Positions 1-8,870 of a DNA stretch of 64,000 nucleotides are shown here, in pieces. The stretch is from Sphingobacteriales bacterium (GTDB lineage: Bacteria > Bacteroidota > Bacteroidia > Sphingobacteriales > Sphingobacteriaceae): positions 186,001-250,000 of the forward strand of contig JAQBOG010000039.1 in NCBI GenBank assembly GCA_028288165.1, read 5' to 3'. The notes under the pieces were generated by a model, which was not told where the DNA came from, made no database searches, and saw nothing but the letters and a program-made list of their open reading frames with translations. The translations under genes and the position numbers were made by a program. Position 1 is the stretch's first letter. Each line of letters opens with the position of its first letter.

Positions 1-1468
1 TACGTTGCTCAATAACTGGAGAAGAAAAGGCATCAAAACGAACCGATTGACTTTTTTTATTGCTTTTTAACAGGTTCCATTTATTACTAATTTCATCGAA
101 ATCAGCCTTTAATACCGAGGCATTTTCGCTTGGCCCTAAAAACAGGTAACCATCTTTTTTTAACCCAAAATGCATCATCGAAAACACTTTCTTCTGCAAG
201 GTTGGGTTCATATAAATAAGCAAGTTACGACAGCTAATCAACTCAATATCACAATAAGGCGGGTTTTTCACTAAATCATGCTGGGCAAAAATGAGCATCT
301 TCCGGATGGCATGAGTTACTTTCCAGTTATCGCCTTCCTCTGTAAAGAAAACATCTAAACGGGCTTTAGATACCGCCTTCTCTATATCATGAGTATAAAT
401 TCCTTTAGAGGCTACGTCTAATGCCGTTTTATTTATATCGGTAGCGAATATTTTAACCTCTAAATCTTTTTTGACTTTATTTAAATGTTCTTGTATTAAA
501 ATCGCCAGGCTATACGCTTCTTCACCAGTAGCACAACCAGCTACCCAAATTTTCAAAATGTCGCCCTGTTTTTTATTATTGATGATGTCCGGAATCACTA
601 TTGTTTCAATGATTTTGAAGGCTTCCGGATCTCTAAAAAAGGAAGTCACGCTAATTAAAAAATCGTTGGCCAGTAGCCTGATTTCTTCTGGCTGATTCTC
701 TAGAAGCTGATAATATTTATCAACCTGGCTAAGGTTGTGATGTGCCATTCGCCTTTTGATTCTCCGTAAAATAGTAGGCCGCTTATAATCCGAAAAATCG
801 AGCGGCAAGTTCCCTTTAATTAAATTAAATATTTCCAGAAGATCTGTTTCACTTATGGGTGTGTTTTCTTGATTTGACGACGACATCAACACGCCATTTT
901 TAACATAATCCTCAATCACTTTTGGCATTTCTTTCGGTGAAATAATCATGTCTGCACAATCGGTATCAATCGCTGCAGATGGCATTCCGCTATAAGCTGC
1001 AGTTTCAGGTTCCTGAACCAGTACCATTCCGCCTGCTGCTTTAATGGCCTCAATTCCTTTTGAGCCATCGGTACCTGTACCCGACAAAATAATGCCAATC
1101 GCTTTGTTACCACATTCTTTTGCCAACGATTGAAAAAAGTAATTAATCGTCATGTGTGGAGGTTTTCGGTCTGCTTTATCAGACAATACCAGCATCCCAT
1201 CCTTAATAACCATAAACTTGGTGTTTGGGATCAGGTATACCTTATTAGGCTCTATTTTTATATGATTAATAACCTCTATAATATCTAATTTACTATGCGG
1301 AGCTAAAATATTAGCCATCTGGCTCTTAAAGTGTGAAGAGAGATGTTGTATTAATATATACGATACCGCATCCAGCGGAGTATGATCAAAAAATGCAGAA
1401 ATTGCTTCTAAACCGCCTGCAGACGCACCAATAGCTATAATATATTCTTGATCTTTAATTTTTGGCAT
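1..1468 (-). CDS. CheB-CheR fusion protein (3' end beyond left edge)
   Basis: The reading frame opens with ATG at 1468 (MPKIKDQEYIIAIGASAGG) and runs off the left edge, so the C-terminus is missing. Residues about 1-190 form a CheB methylesterase domain: the nucleophile serine lies in GASAGG, the histidine in IQHLSS and the aspartate in ILSGTGTDG. Residues from about 215 form a CheR methyltransferase: an N-terminal helical part, then the SAM-binding motif GCATGEE near residue 312 and CRNLLIYMN near 414. In this family CheB-CheR fusions often carry PAS domains and sometimes a histidine kinase further on; that part would lie outside the window. There is no CheY-like receiver before CheB. No receptors or CheA are nearby, so a non-chemotactic signalling role is more likely than flagellar chemotaxis; that is inference. 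Confidence 0.9.
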   Translation of the reverse strand, partial: MPKIKDQEYIIAIGASAGGLEAISAFFDHTPLDAVSYILIQHLSSHFKSQMANILAPHSKLDIIEVINHIKIEPNKVYLIPNTKFMVIKDGMLVLSDKADRKPPHMTINYFFQSLAKECGNKAIGIILSGTGTDGSKGIEAIKAAGGMVLVQEPETAAYSGMPSAAIDTDCADMIISPKEMPKVIEDYVKNGVLMSSSNQENTPISETDLLEIFNLIKGNLPLDFSDYKRPTILRRIKRRMAHHNLSQVDKYYQLLENQPEEIRLLANDFLISVTSFFRDPEAFKIIETIVIPDIINNKKQGDILKIWVAGCATGEEAYSLAILIQEHLNKVKKDLEVKIFATDINKTALDVASKGIYTHDIEKAVSKARLDVFFTEEGDNWKVTHAIRKMLIFAQHDLVKNPPYCDIELISCRNLLIYMNPTLQKKVFSMMHFGLKKDGYLFLGPSENASVLKADFDEISNKWNLLKSNKKSQSVRFDAFSSPVIEQR

Positions 1469-1718
1469 AGGGCATTGTTTTAATGGGATTCTTACAATAG
1501 AATAAGGTAGAATCAGGCAGTATTTTAAGATAGTAATTTTACAGTCCTGCTGGTGTTACTAATTTCTAATTTATTATAAAACAGTATTTTAAATGTTTTT
1601 AAAAGCTATACTCAATAACAATACCGAAATTAAACTTCAAGCAGCTTAGTAGTTTAAAGACATCGGCCAATGCATACTAGGTTTCAATTTTGCCTTATTT
1701 AGATGTTAATCTTAGGCA

Positions 1719-3308
1719 TTAATCAAATGAATTATCTACTAACCGTTTTGGGATTTTAAAACTAAAAGTCGATCCTTTTCCTAAACTACTTTCAACACCT
1801 AAAATTCCTCTGTGTCTTGAAATAATATCGTCTGATATATATAAGCCGATTCCTAAACCTGAAATATGCGGCGCCACCTCTTTCACTCTGTAAAATCTGG
1901 AAAAAATATGCGGTTGTTGATCGTCTGGAATGCCGAGGCCAAAATCTTGTACAGAAACAACTACATCTGTATCTGTGTGAGAAATAGAAATAATAATTCG
2001 ATCAGCCGTGGATGAATACTTAATAGCGTTAGAAATCAAGTTAATTAGTACTTGTTCTATTCGCTGTTTATCTGCATAAACAAGTACGGGGCTAACCTCA
2101 CAGGTGTTCTCTATTATTTTATGAGTTATATCACCAAGTTGAATAATTTCTATTACCTCCTTAGCTAAATCGCACACATCAAAAGTGCTGAAATTTAAAG
2201 GCAACTTTCCCTGCTCAATTTTTGAAACATCCAACAAATCAGATATTAGCCCCGATAATTTCCCTACCTGCCGCAGCGCCTTTATAATAAAAAGTTTATT
2301 TTTATCATTCGTAAGGCTCCGTTGCAAAAACTGTAAATAAGCGTTAATGCTAGTAAGAGGAGTTTTTAATTCATGACTGGCGACACCAATAAACTCATCT
2401 TTCTTTTTGTTTAACTCTATCTCTAAATTTTGTGAAGCTAGTTCTTTATTGGCTATAATGAGTTCAGCGGCACGCTTCTCTTTTTCCCGATTTTGGAAAA
2501 TAAGTTCTTTATTCGCGATAACTAATTCGGCAGCACGTTTTTCCTTCAGTGTATTTTGAATAACAAGTTCTTCATTTGCAATAAGCAATTCGGCAGCACG
2601 CTTTTCCTTTTCTATATTTTGGAAGGCCAATTCCTTATTGGCAATTAACAGTTCGGCAGCACGTTTTTCTTTTTCTTTATTTTGGAATGCGAGCTCTTTA
2701 TTCGCAATAATTAGCTCGGCTGCCCTTTTTTCTTTTAGTAAGTTTTGAATAACCAACTCGTTGTTCGCAATAAGCAATTCAGCAGCTCTCTTCTCTTTCT
2801 CTTTATTTTGGAAGGCAAGTTCCTTGTTTGCAATTAATAGCTCGGCCGCACGTTTCTCTTTCTCTTTATTTTGGAATGCTAATTCTTTATTTGCTACGAT
2901 AAGTTCTGCAGCACGTTTTTCTTTTTCTTTATTCTGAACCACAAGCTCCTCATTGGCTATCATCAATTCGGCTGCTCGCTTTTCTTTTTCTTCAATTTGA
3001 AAAGTACGTTCAATATTAGCAATAACCAGTTCAGCCGCTCGCTTATCACGTTCCGTGCTTTGAAAATCACGTTCAATATTAGCTAAAACTAGTTCTGCAG
3101 CACGTTTCTCTTTTTCTACAATCTCAAAGTCACGTTCAATATTAGCTATAATTAGTTCAGAGGCTCGTTTTTCTTTTTCTACAATCTGAAAGTCACGCTC
3201 AATATTTGCAATTACCAGTTCTGAAGCCCGCTTCTCCCGTTCTGCACTTTGAAAAGCGAGTTCCTGGTACGCGATGATCAGTTTATCTGATCCGTTAATA
3301 TTGTCCAT
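1719..3308 (-). CDS. Histidine kinase with 13 tandem 21-residue coiled-coil repeats
   Basis: This 529-residue protein has no signal peptide, no membrane segment and no recognisable sensor domain. Residues about 9-298 are a half repeat plus 13 near-identical 21-residue units with consensus KRAAELLIANKELAFQNKEK. Because 21 is three heptads, this should form one long coiled coil. Residues about 299-370 are HisKA with the phospho-accepting histidine in SHELKTP (about H312). The HATPase domain follows, with N box NLISNAIKYS, G1 QDFGLGIP and G2 GLGIGLYIS. It lies between CheB-type genes on the same strand, and no response regulator is encoded nearby. It is probably a cytoplasmic kinase whose input comes through the coil or a partner protein. 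Kinase assignment is secure; the role of the repeats is not known. Confidence 0.93.
   Translation of the reverse strand: MDNINGSDKLIIAYQELAFQSAEREKRASELVIANIERDFQIVEKEKRASELIIANIERDFEIVEKEKRAAELVLANIERDFQSTERDKRAAELVIANIERTFQIEEKEKRAAELMIANEELVVQNKEKEKRAAELIVANKELAFQNKEKEKRAAELLIANKELAFQNKEKEKRAAELLIANNELVIQNLLKEKRAAELIIANKELAFQNKEKEKRAAELLIANKELAFQNIEKEKRAAELLIANEELVIQNTLKEKRAAELVIANKELIFQNREKEKRAAELIIANKELASQNLEIELNKKKDEFIGVASHELKTPLTSINAYLQFLQRSLTNDKNKLFIIKALRQVGKLSGLISDLLDVSKIEQGKLPLNFSTFDVCDLAKEVIEIIQLGDITHKIIENTCEVSPVLVYADKQRIEQVLINLISNAIKYSSTADRIIISISHTDTDVVVSVQDFGLGIPDDQQPHIFSRFYRVKEVAPHISGLGIGLYISDDIISRHRGILGVESSLGKGSTFSFKIPKRLVDNSFD
2415..3284 (-). repeat. 63-bp tandem coding repeat array, 13 units
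   Basis: The DNA encoding the coiled coil repeats with a 63-bp period. The first four units carry IERDF/IERTF in the middle of the unit; later ones carry KELAFQ or ELVIQ. A three-unit pattern (KELAFQ, KELAFQ, xELVIQ) occurs twice in succession, which points to a higher-order 189-bp duplication. Silent and conservative differences between units show the array is not brand new. Confidence 0.9.
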
Positions 3309-3536
3309 ATCGAAAAGAAATTATGCGGGTAAGGTAGACATTAATAACCGGTTCGATGAGTGAATAGTCTGAAGGCTTAATGTGTTGCTTCGCAAGGCTC
3401 TCTAATACAAATAGAATTCGTTAAAATATGACAGCTCCAAAGTATAACAAAACATAACGGGTTGGTTCGCAAAATATCGCACCAAAAATTTTCTGGAAGC
3501 ATGATAACGAATCGTTCCGCCATCTGGGGAAATTGC

Positions 3537-4568
3537 TTAAATCGGAAGATCATTTTGGGTTCCCTTATCGTCGGCCAACAACATTGCCCGGATTCGGTCA
3601 ATGTGAACTTGTGACAAGGCTGCTCTTTCATGTGCAGATTTAGAAGCCGCACCGGTTTGTTCATTTGCCATGGTAGTTAATAAATTTTTTCGCTCTTCAA
3701 ACATCCTCAAAGCCGTCCACATGGTTTCTTCAATTTTACCCGTTTGTTCGGCTATTAGCGAGGCTGAAGTATAAGCATGGCCGGTATGGCACCTATAACG
3801 GGAAGAAATTCCTTTATCTATCTTCCATAAAACGCCACCACAACCCGGACAGTTAAAAGGTACTTGGTTTCCCAAAGCATTTACGGATGGTAAATCGCTT
3901 AAAATACGTTCGGCAATTTTAGCTTCAATTAAAATGTCTTTCGGAACAGGCTTAATTGCACCTATTTTTCGCGACATAAGCTTGTTTAGCAAATCACCCA
4001 TTTGTAATAAAGGCAGGCTATAATCAACTTTTACTTGATTCAACACATTAATGGGCATGTCCGGATATTCCGCATCTGCCGGATCTTGCACCACGCAAAT
4101 ACCGCCACAGCGCTTTATAACTTTCATCCCTGCGGTGCCATCATCCAAATAACCCGTTAATATAATCCCAATCACTTTATTTTTAAAAGCCACAGCTGCC
4201 GATCGAAATAAGGGGTCGATTCCCGGACGTGACCTGTTTTCTTGGGCACCTTTGGTAATTAGCAATTTTTTATTTTTATCAACCATTAAATGGTGATCAG
4301 ATGGTGCCAGATAGATATATCCGGCTAGCGGTGAAAGCCCAGTAGTTGCATGAACACATTTAAATTTGGTTTCTGAATTTAACGCATTCAACAAAACGTT
4401 TCCGGTAGCATCAGGTGAAATATGCTGAACAATCAATATTGGAGCAGGAAAATCGCTATTCAACTGGCAAAGCAATTGAACCAATGCGGTTCGCCCCCCG
4501 GCAGAAGTACCTATTACAATAATTTGAGAAACACTATTTTTCCGATTAGCTATTTTTGTTTCGTTCAT
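3537..4568 (-). CDS. CheB-type methylesterase with C-terminal zinc-ribbon-like segment
   Basis: This 343-residue protein starts directly with the methylesterase domain and lacks the receiver of classical CheB. The catalytic triad is visible: serine in GTSAGG (S22), histidine in VQHISPD (about 49) and aspartate in ILTGYLDDGTAG (about 147). CheB domains deamidate or demethylate glutamates on methyl-accepting proteins. After about residue 230 there is a CPGCGG...CHTGHAY cysteine/histidine segment that looks like a zinc ribbon, followed by a helical tail. Such receiverless CheB proteins are common in Bacteroidota outside chemotaxis operons. The start lies 66 bp from a dispersed repeat copy. A smaller paralogue lies at 4981-5589. 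Confidence 0.9.
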   Translation of the reverse strand: MNETKIANRKNSVSQIIVIGTSAGGRTALVQLLCQLNSDFPAPILIVQHISPDATGNVLLNALNSETKFKCVHATTGLSPLAGYIYLAPSDHHLMVDKNKKLLITKGAQENRSRPGIDPLFRSAAVAFKNKVIGIILTGYLDDGTAGMKVIKRCGGICVVQDPADAEYPDMPINVLNQVKVDYSLPLLQMGDLLNKLMSRKIGAIKPVPKDILIEAKIAERILSDLPSVNALGNQVPFNCPGCGGVLWKIDKGISSRYRCHTGHAYTSASLIAEQTGKIEETMWTALRMFEERKNLLTTMANEQTGAASKSAHERAALSQVHIDRIRAMLLADDKGTQNDLPI

Positions 4569-4980
4569 GCTAGTATTATCAAGTTTTATGCAAGGTTTAA
4601 TTTAATGTAAAGCGAAGAAGGCATTATGTTGTTTTGAAAAGCTGGGTTCTTGTTTATAGGTTTCACCCGGCCCGCCATTCATTTCAAATCCGCGTGTTGC
4701 TTTCCCTCAAGCCGCCCACACTGCGGGTTTTCCATTTCTGTCCCTTATTTTGGTTAGGCTTGCTTCATAACGGCGTAAAACAAATCAACCTGTTTCGGAA
4801 TAAGGCTCCCGATATACTTACTAAAAATCGTTCCTTAAATTAGACTTGTTAATCGTTATCAAAAAATTTGGGAGCCTACACTCCTCCGCACTCAGGGTAT
4901 GTGAACGGGGGAAGAATGGGCTATTCATAGCAGATCAGCCACCCAAGACGTCATCTTCTTAGTTATTTCCGCTTCTTCCT
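4569..4980. other. Intergenic region with dispersed repeat copy 1
   Basis: The 412-bp gap between two CheB-type genes contains the repeat at 4634-4770. The rest shows no convincing gene; an open frame at 4634-4843 is only the repeat read through. Confidence 0.6.
4634..4770 (-). repeat. Dispersed 135-bp element, copy 1 of 3
   Basis: The stretch shares GCCATTCATT, the GGGTTTTCCATTTCTGTC core and the order of intervening blocks with 43190-43325 and 60660-60795. All three copies have the same orientation. This copy begins 66 bp upstream of the start codon at 4568. It is the most diverged of the three, for example GCTGGGTTCTTG where the others have GCAGGTTTCT. Confidence 0.8.
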
Positions 4981-5589
4981 TTAGTGTTTTCCAGGAACAT
5001 TCATATTTTTATCAATCGGCTTTTTAAACAATTCTTCCAAAAGATATTCCATATCTGCCACTAGCACCTTAAAATCTACATCCACACTTTTAAGCACGTT
5101 GGCTGGCATATCCGGAAAGTCTGCTTCACTGGGTTCCTGGATGATGCAAATACCTCCCGATCTTTTTATGGCATACATACCAGAAGTGCCATCATCAAGC
5201 AAGCCCGATAATATAATACCAATTACTTTAGAAGTATGTGCAACCGCCGCCGAGCAGAACAGTACATCAATGGAGGGTCGCCAATGGTTTTCAGGAGCTC
5301 CTTTAGTAAGTAAAATCTGATTCTCATCAATAATCATGTGACAATCTGCCGGAGCCAAATAAACATGTCCTTTCATAAATATTTCTTCATGTTCTGCTAC
5401 CTTACAAACTAAAGGAGTATGTTTCTGATAATACCTGGCAATTACATCCGCTATAGATTTTTTTGAAAGATGCAGCACTACAAAAATGGCTGCATCACAC
5501 GTAGGCGAAAGTTTTGACAGAAGCTCAGTAACTGCGTTATAGCCTCCGGCCGAAGCTCCGATGACAACCATGTTTTTAATATCACTCAT
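4981..5589 (-). CDS. Stand-alone CheB methylesterase domain protein
   Basis: This 202-residue protein is essentially a single CheB methylesterase domain with serine in GASAGG (S13), histidine in VVLHLSKK (about 41) and aspartate in ILSGLLDDGTSG (about 136). It has no receiver domain and lacks the C-terminal zinc-ribbon segment of the neighbour at 3537-4568. It is presumably a protein-glutamate methylesterase or deamidase acting in the cytoplasm. Being the third CheB domain within 5.6 kb, it suggests a locus-specific methylation-type signalling circuit with unknown targets. Confidence 0.9.
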   Translation of the reverse strand: MSDIKNMVVIGASAGGYNAVTELLSKLSPTCDAAIFVVLHLSKKSIADVIARYYQKHTPLVCKVAEHEEIFMKGHVYLAPADCHMIIDENQILLTKGAPENHWRPSIDVLFCSAAVAHTSKVIGIILSGLLDDGTSGMYAIKRSGGICIIQEPSEADFPDMPANVLKSVDVDFKVLVADMEYLLEELFKKPIDKNMNVPGKH

Positions 5590-6044
5590 GATTAATTAAA
5601 AAACTTTTAAACTACTTTCAGCTAGTCATCTAGGTAATGGTAATCAGACACATTTTGAAACACTATTTATATCAAAGGGCAAGCCACAGATACAGAAAAA
5701 ACGATTGATGCCTGTGTAATTCAAAGCGATAAATACCTGTTTATCAGTAATTAATACTAGTTTAATACATCGATCATAATGATTGTGTTTCGATCGATTG
5801 TATGTTCGCAAGATTTATACCCTGCCCCATACAGGTTTTTAAGTGCCAAAGCATTAAAAGTTTTTATTTTAAAATTATTGGCTATCGGGATCTTTTAATG
5901 GTTTAATTTTTGCCGCGAAAGTCTCATTCGAGGTTACCTCTGTTTAATGTCCAAATCTTGTCATATTTTGTACGATGTGAAAGGAGACTATGCAGTCCCA
6001 AACGAACACTCTGTCCTTTCAATAAACCCTTTAAAATTTGCTAA
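5590..6044. other. Divergent intergenic region
   Basis: This 455-bp gap separates the start of the small CheB gene (minus) from the GTG start of the PAS kinase (plus), so it must hold both promoters. I could not find a convincing TTG/TAnnTTTG pair at good spacing, and there is no gene or repeat in it. Confidence 0.5.
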
Positions 6045-8117
6045 GTGAGTAATTTAGATAGTGATTTGTTTTATAGTAGCGAACATTTTCAGGCCTTCTT
6101 TAAAGAGTCCAGTCAATCATTAATATTAAAAGCCAACCCGCCACATTTTAAGATTTTAGCAGCTAGCGACAAATACCTCAAGCTAACTCACAAAAAACGA
6201 GAAGAGTTAATAAGTAAAAACCTATTCGAAGTTTTCCCGGGAAGTAACGCAGATCATGAGCAGTTTAGCGTAATTAGTTCGTTTAAACGAGTTATTGATA
6301 CCAAGCAAAAGGATGAGCTTCCTGTTTTTAAGTATGAAATATTTGTAAATGCTTCTGGCAAGTATGAAACGTTTTACTGGTCAAACATCAATGAGCCTAT
6401 TTTTGATAAAAAAGGTAACGTTGCCTACATAATAAATACTACCTCAAATGTTACCGCACAAATTAGAAAAGAACAAGATTTAGCAAAAGCGAAAGCCCAA
6501 ATTAGCGAGATGGAAGGTGAACAAGCTCTTTACGAAGAGCTTGCAGCTACGAATGAGGAGTTTTTGGTTGCAAACGAAGAACTTCAACAAACGCAGTTAA
6601 TTTTACAACAATTAAATCTCGAGCTGGAAGAACGGGTAACAGCCCGAACTGTAGAATTGCAAAAAGCACAATTAGAAGCAGAAAATCAAAGGGAACGTCT
6701 TCAGAGGCTATTTATGGAGGCACCAGCCGGCATTTGTATGCTATCGGGGCCTGAGCTAACTTTTACCTTAATTAATCCACTATACCAACAATTTTTTCTG
6801 AACAGAAATCTAATTGGGAAGCCTGTATTAGATGCTTTGCCTGAGATTAAGGATCAGCCAATTTATGATATTTTAAAAAACGTATACTTAACGGGTAAAA
6901 CATTTGAAGGTCGGGAACTGTTGGTTCCGCTGGCTCGAAATGAAAGTTCGTCTATAGAAGATCGTTATTTCGATTTTATATACCAAGCCAAGTATGCGCA
7001 TGACGGCATTATTGATGGTGTGATGGTATTCGTGAATGAAGTTACCCATCAAGTTTATACCCGAAAAAAAATAGAAGAAAAAGAGAAAGCCTTCGGCCAG
7101 ATGTTGGAAACAATGGTTCAGATAAGCTGGACAAATGACCCTACAGGTGTGGTGAATTACTATAACCAGCGTTGGTATGATTTTACCGGCTTAACATACG
7201 AGGAAACCAAGGAATTTGGTTGGAGGGCTGCCGTACACCCAGATGACTTAGATCGTACGCTTGGTCGTTTCCAAAGTGCCATGCAAGAAGGCAAGCTTTT
7301 CGAAATAGAAACACGGCTAAAACACCGTGACGGCACATATCGGTGGCATTTAAGCAGGGCAATACCTTTACGGGATGAACAGGATGCTATAACCATGTGG
7401 GTAGGTACGGCTACTGATATTGATGAGATAAAACTATTGCAACAGCACCGCGAAGAGTTCATCAGTATAGCCAGCCATGAGTTGAAAACGCCTTTAACCA
7501 GCTTAAGAGGAAGTTTACAGATTTTGGACCGGGTGATAAAAAAAGAGACAGACATACCATTTATCATTACCCAGATGGTTAATTCATCGAATACTCACTT
7601 AAAAAAAGTAATTAACCTTGTTAATGATTTATTAAGCTCTACCAGAATAGAGCAAGGACAGCTTACTTTAAATAAAACTCGATTTGTAATATCAAAAATG
7701 ATCGATAGTTGTTGCGATCATATACGCCTGGGTGGCAAGTATAACCTCAATATGCAAGGTGATTTGGAACTTGAGGTTTTTGCCGATGAATACAAAATAG
7801 ACCAGGTAATTGTGAATTTTGTAAATAATGCGATAAAATATGCGCCAGAATCAACCGAAATTATATTGTTAATTACTAAGGAAGGTGAGAATGCGAAGGT
7901 TTCGGTGCAAGACTTTGGGTCGGGAATTTCTCCAGAAAAAATTCCACATTTATTTGACAGATTTTTCCGGGCTCATAACTCTGGGATTCAATATTCGGGC
8001 CTTGGCTTAGGTTTATATATCAGTCAGCAAATTATTGAAAAACACGGTGGCCAAATTGGTGTAGAAAGTACTTTGGGAGAAGGAAGTACTTTTTGGTTCA
8101 CGATACCGATTCAATAG
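6045..8117 (+). CDS. Multi-PAS sensor histidine kinase
   Basis: This 690-residue protein starts at GTG (6045); no in-frame ATG gives a better start and no strong Shine-Dalgarno is seen. Residues about 15-140 look like a PAS fold. Residues 145-220 are a coiled coil (LYEELAATNEEFLVANEEL). A PAS_4-type domain follows at about 225-340 (MEAPAGICMLSGPEL), then a PAS_3-type domain at about 350-470 (WTNDPTGVVNYYNQRW, WRAAVHPDD). HisKA carries the phospho-histidine in ASHELKTPL (H478), and the HATPase has NFVNNAIKYA, QDFGSGIS and GLGLGLYIS. It has no transmembrane segment, so it is probably a soluble sensor of an internal or redox-type signal. It is transcribed away from the CheB genes, with no cognate response regulator in sight. 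Confidence 0.93.
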   Translation: MSNLDSDLFYSSEHFQAFFKESSQSLILKANPPHFKILAASDKYLKLTHKKREELISKNLFEVFPGSNADHEQFSVISSFKRVIDTKQKDELPVFKYEIFVNASGKYETFYWSNINEPIFDKKGNVAYIINTTSNVTAQIRKEQDLAKAKAQISEMEGEQALYEELAATNEEFLVANEELQQTQLILQQLNLELEERVTARTVELQKAQLEAENQRERLQRLFMEAPAGICMLSGPELTFTLINPLYQQFFLNRNLIGKPVLDALPEIKDQPIYDILKNVYLTGKTFEGRELLVPLARNESSSIEDRYFDFIYQAKYAHDGIIDGVMVFVNEVTHQVYTRKKIEEKEKAFGQMLETMVQISWTNDPTGVVNYYNQRWYDFTGLTYEETKEFGWRAAVHPDDLDRTLGRFQSAMQEGKLFEIETRLKHRDGTYRWHLSRAIPLRDEQDAITMWVGTATDIDEIKLLQQHREEFISIASHELKTPLTSLRGSLQILDRVIKKETDIPFIITQMVNSSNTHLKKVINLVNDLLSSTRIEQGQLTLNKTRFVISKMIDSCCDHIRLGGKYNLNMQGDLELEVFADEYKIDQVIVNFVNNAIKYAPESTEIILLITKEGENAKVSVQDFGSGISPEKIPHLFDRFFRAHNSGIQYSGLGLGLYISQQIIEKHGGQIGVESTLGEGSTFWFTIPIQ

Positions 8118-8496
8118 CATTATATTGATATTCTGGCTTGTAAGCCGACCTTATTAATTTCCGCAGTTTTAAACCCTAAAATTTAGTTGGTTTTTAGCAG
8201 ACTTGCTAGGTTTTTGAACTGAAAATCCTTTTTAGTGATCTGGTGGGAAGAGAGGAGAGGCGACAAAAAAGATTGCTCCAATGAGTTTCTTCGAAATAGG
8301 GAAAGCCCGTCCGAACGCCCAAATAATTTGACATCTCTATCATTAATCGGTTCGTATTACTTTGGGAACGGCTATTATCACCTAATATTTATACCCTCAA
8401 ACTGGTTCAGCACCTCATTTTTGCAATTGTTGGGCATAAAAAAAGGAAATAATAAATATCTCCTTTCTAATCAACCAACCTACTAACTAAACCTAA
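8118..8496. other. Intergenic region with degenerate hairpin element
   Basis: This gap follows the PAS kinase and contains a diverged member of the hairpin family at 8221-8320. An 83-codon open frame at 8235-8486 spans this repeat and is not credible as a gene. Confidence 0.5.
8221..8320 (+). repeat. Hairpin-family element, copy 1 (degenerate)
   Basis: It has the family left block GAAAATCCTTTTT and right block AAAGCCCGTCCGAACGCCC. The middle is longer than in other copies and the inner stem is poorly preserved (CTTTTT against AAAAAAG). Orientation is plus by the convention that GAAAATCC is on the left. Confidence 0.65.
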
Positions 8497-8655
8497 CTAA
8501 TTTTTATATATCTGTTGAAGATTGCACAAATCCAAATCAGTAACCGGAATTTCTACCCGCTCACCTGTTTTTAAAATTAAAAAACCTTTACTTGAACGAT
8601 CTTCTGTGCTGTTGAAGTATTCTTCATACGCAATCAATTCTTTTTGTATAATCAT
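8497..8655 (-). CDS. Small hypothetical protein (52 aa)
   Basis: The frame ATG 8655 to TAG 8497 encodes MIIQKELIAYEEYFNS and then a lysine/glutamate-rich, beta-prone tail containing GFLILKTGERVEIPVTDLD. It has no signal peptide or membrane segment. The composition is protein-like, with charged residues alternating with hydrophobic ones, and the gap has no better candidate. The GERVEIPVTDL part resembles a short beta-hairpin of a regulatory or modulator protein, but I do not recognise a family. It lies convergent to the PAS kinase and divergent from the SNF2 helicase gene. Confidence 0.5.
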   Translation of the reverse strand: MIIQKELIAYEEYFNSTEDRSSKGFLILKTGERVEIPVTDLDLCNLQQIYKN

Positions 8656-8870
8656 GGCTTTGAAAATTATAGTTGTATTACGGTGGTAGAAGAGAGAGGG
8701 TTTCCAAAATTTAGAAATTTTTGTGTAACATTTATTAGGCTTGTGGAAATAGTAATTAACCCCTCAGTTCTGCTAGTGCTGCACTAAAAACAAGGGAGCA
8801 GGCATATCTAATCTTAAGCATATTAAATAAAGCTTCGCATTTTTGGCCAAAACCGATAAATTTACCGTCA

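Noticed and set aside
2415-3284. Regular 63-bp repeats considered as a CRISPR or satellite array
   Set aside because: The repeats are in frame, coding, contiguous without spacers and lie within a histidine kinase gene.
3377-3664. 95-codon minus-strand open frame
   Set aside because: It overlaps the CheB gene end out of frame and looks like a shadow frame.
4634-4843. 69-codon plus-strand open frame
   Set aside because: It is copy 1 of the 135-bp element read on the other strand.
8235-8486. 83-codon plus-strand open frame
   Set aside because: It spans a hairpin-family repeat and has unlikely composition; the overlapping minus-strand gap has a better small-gene candidate next to it.
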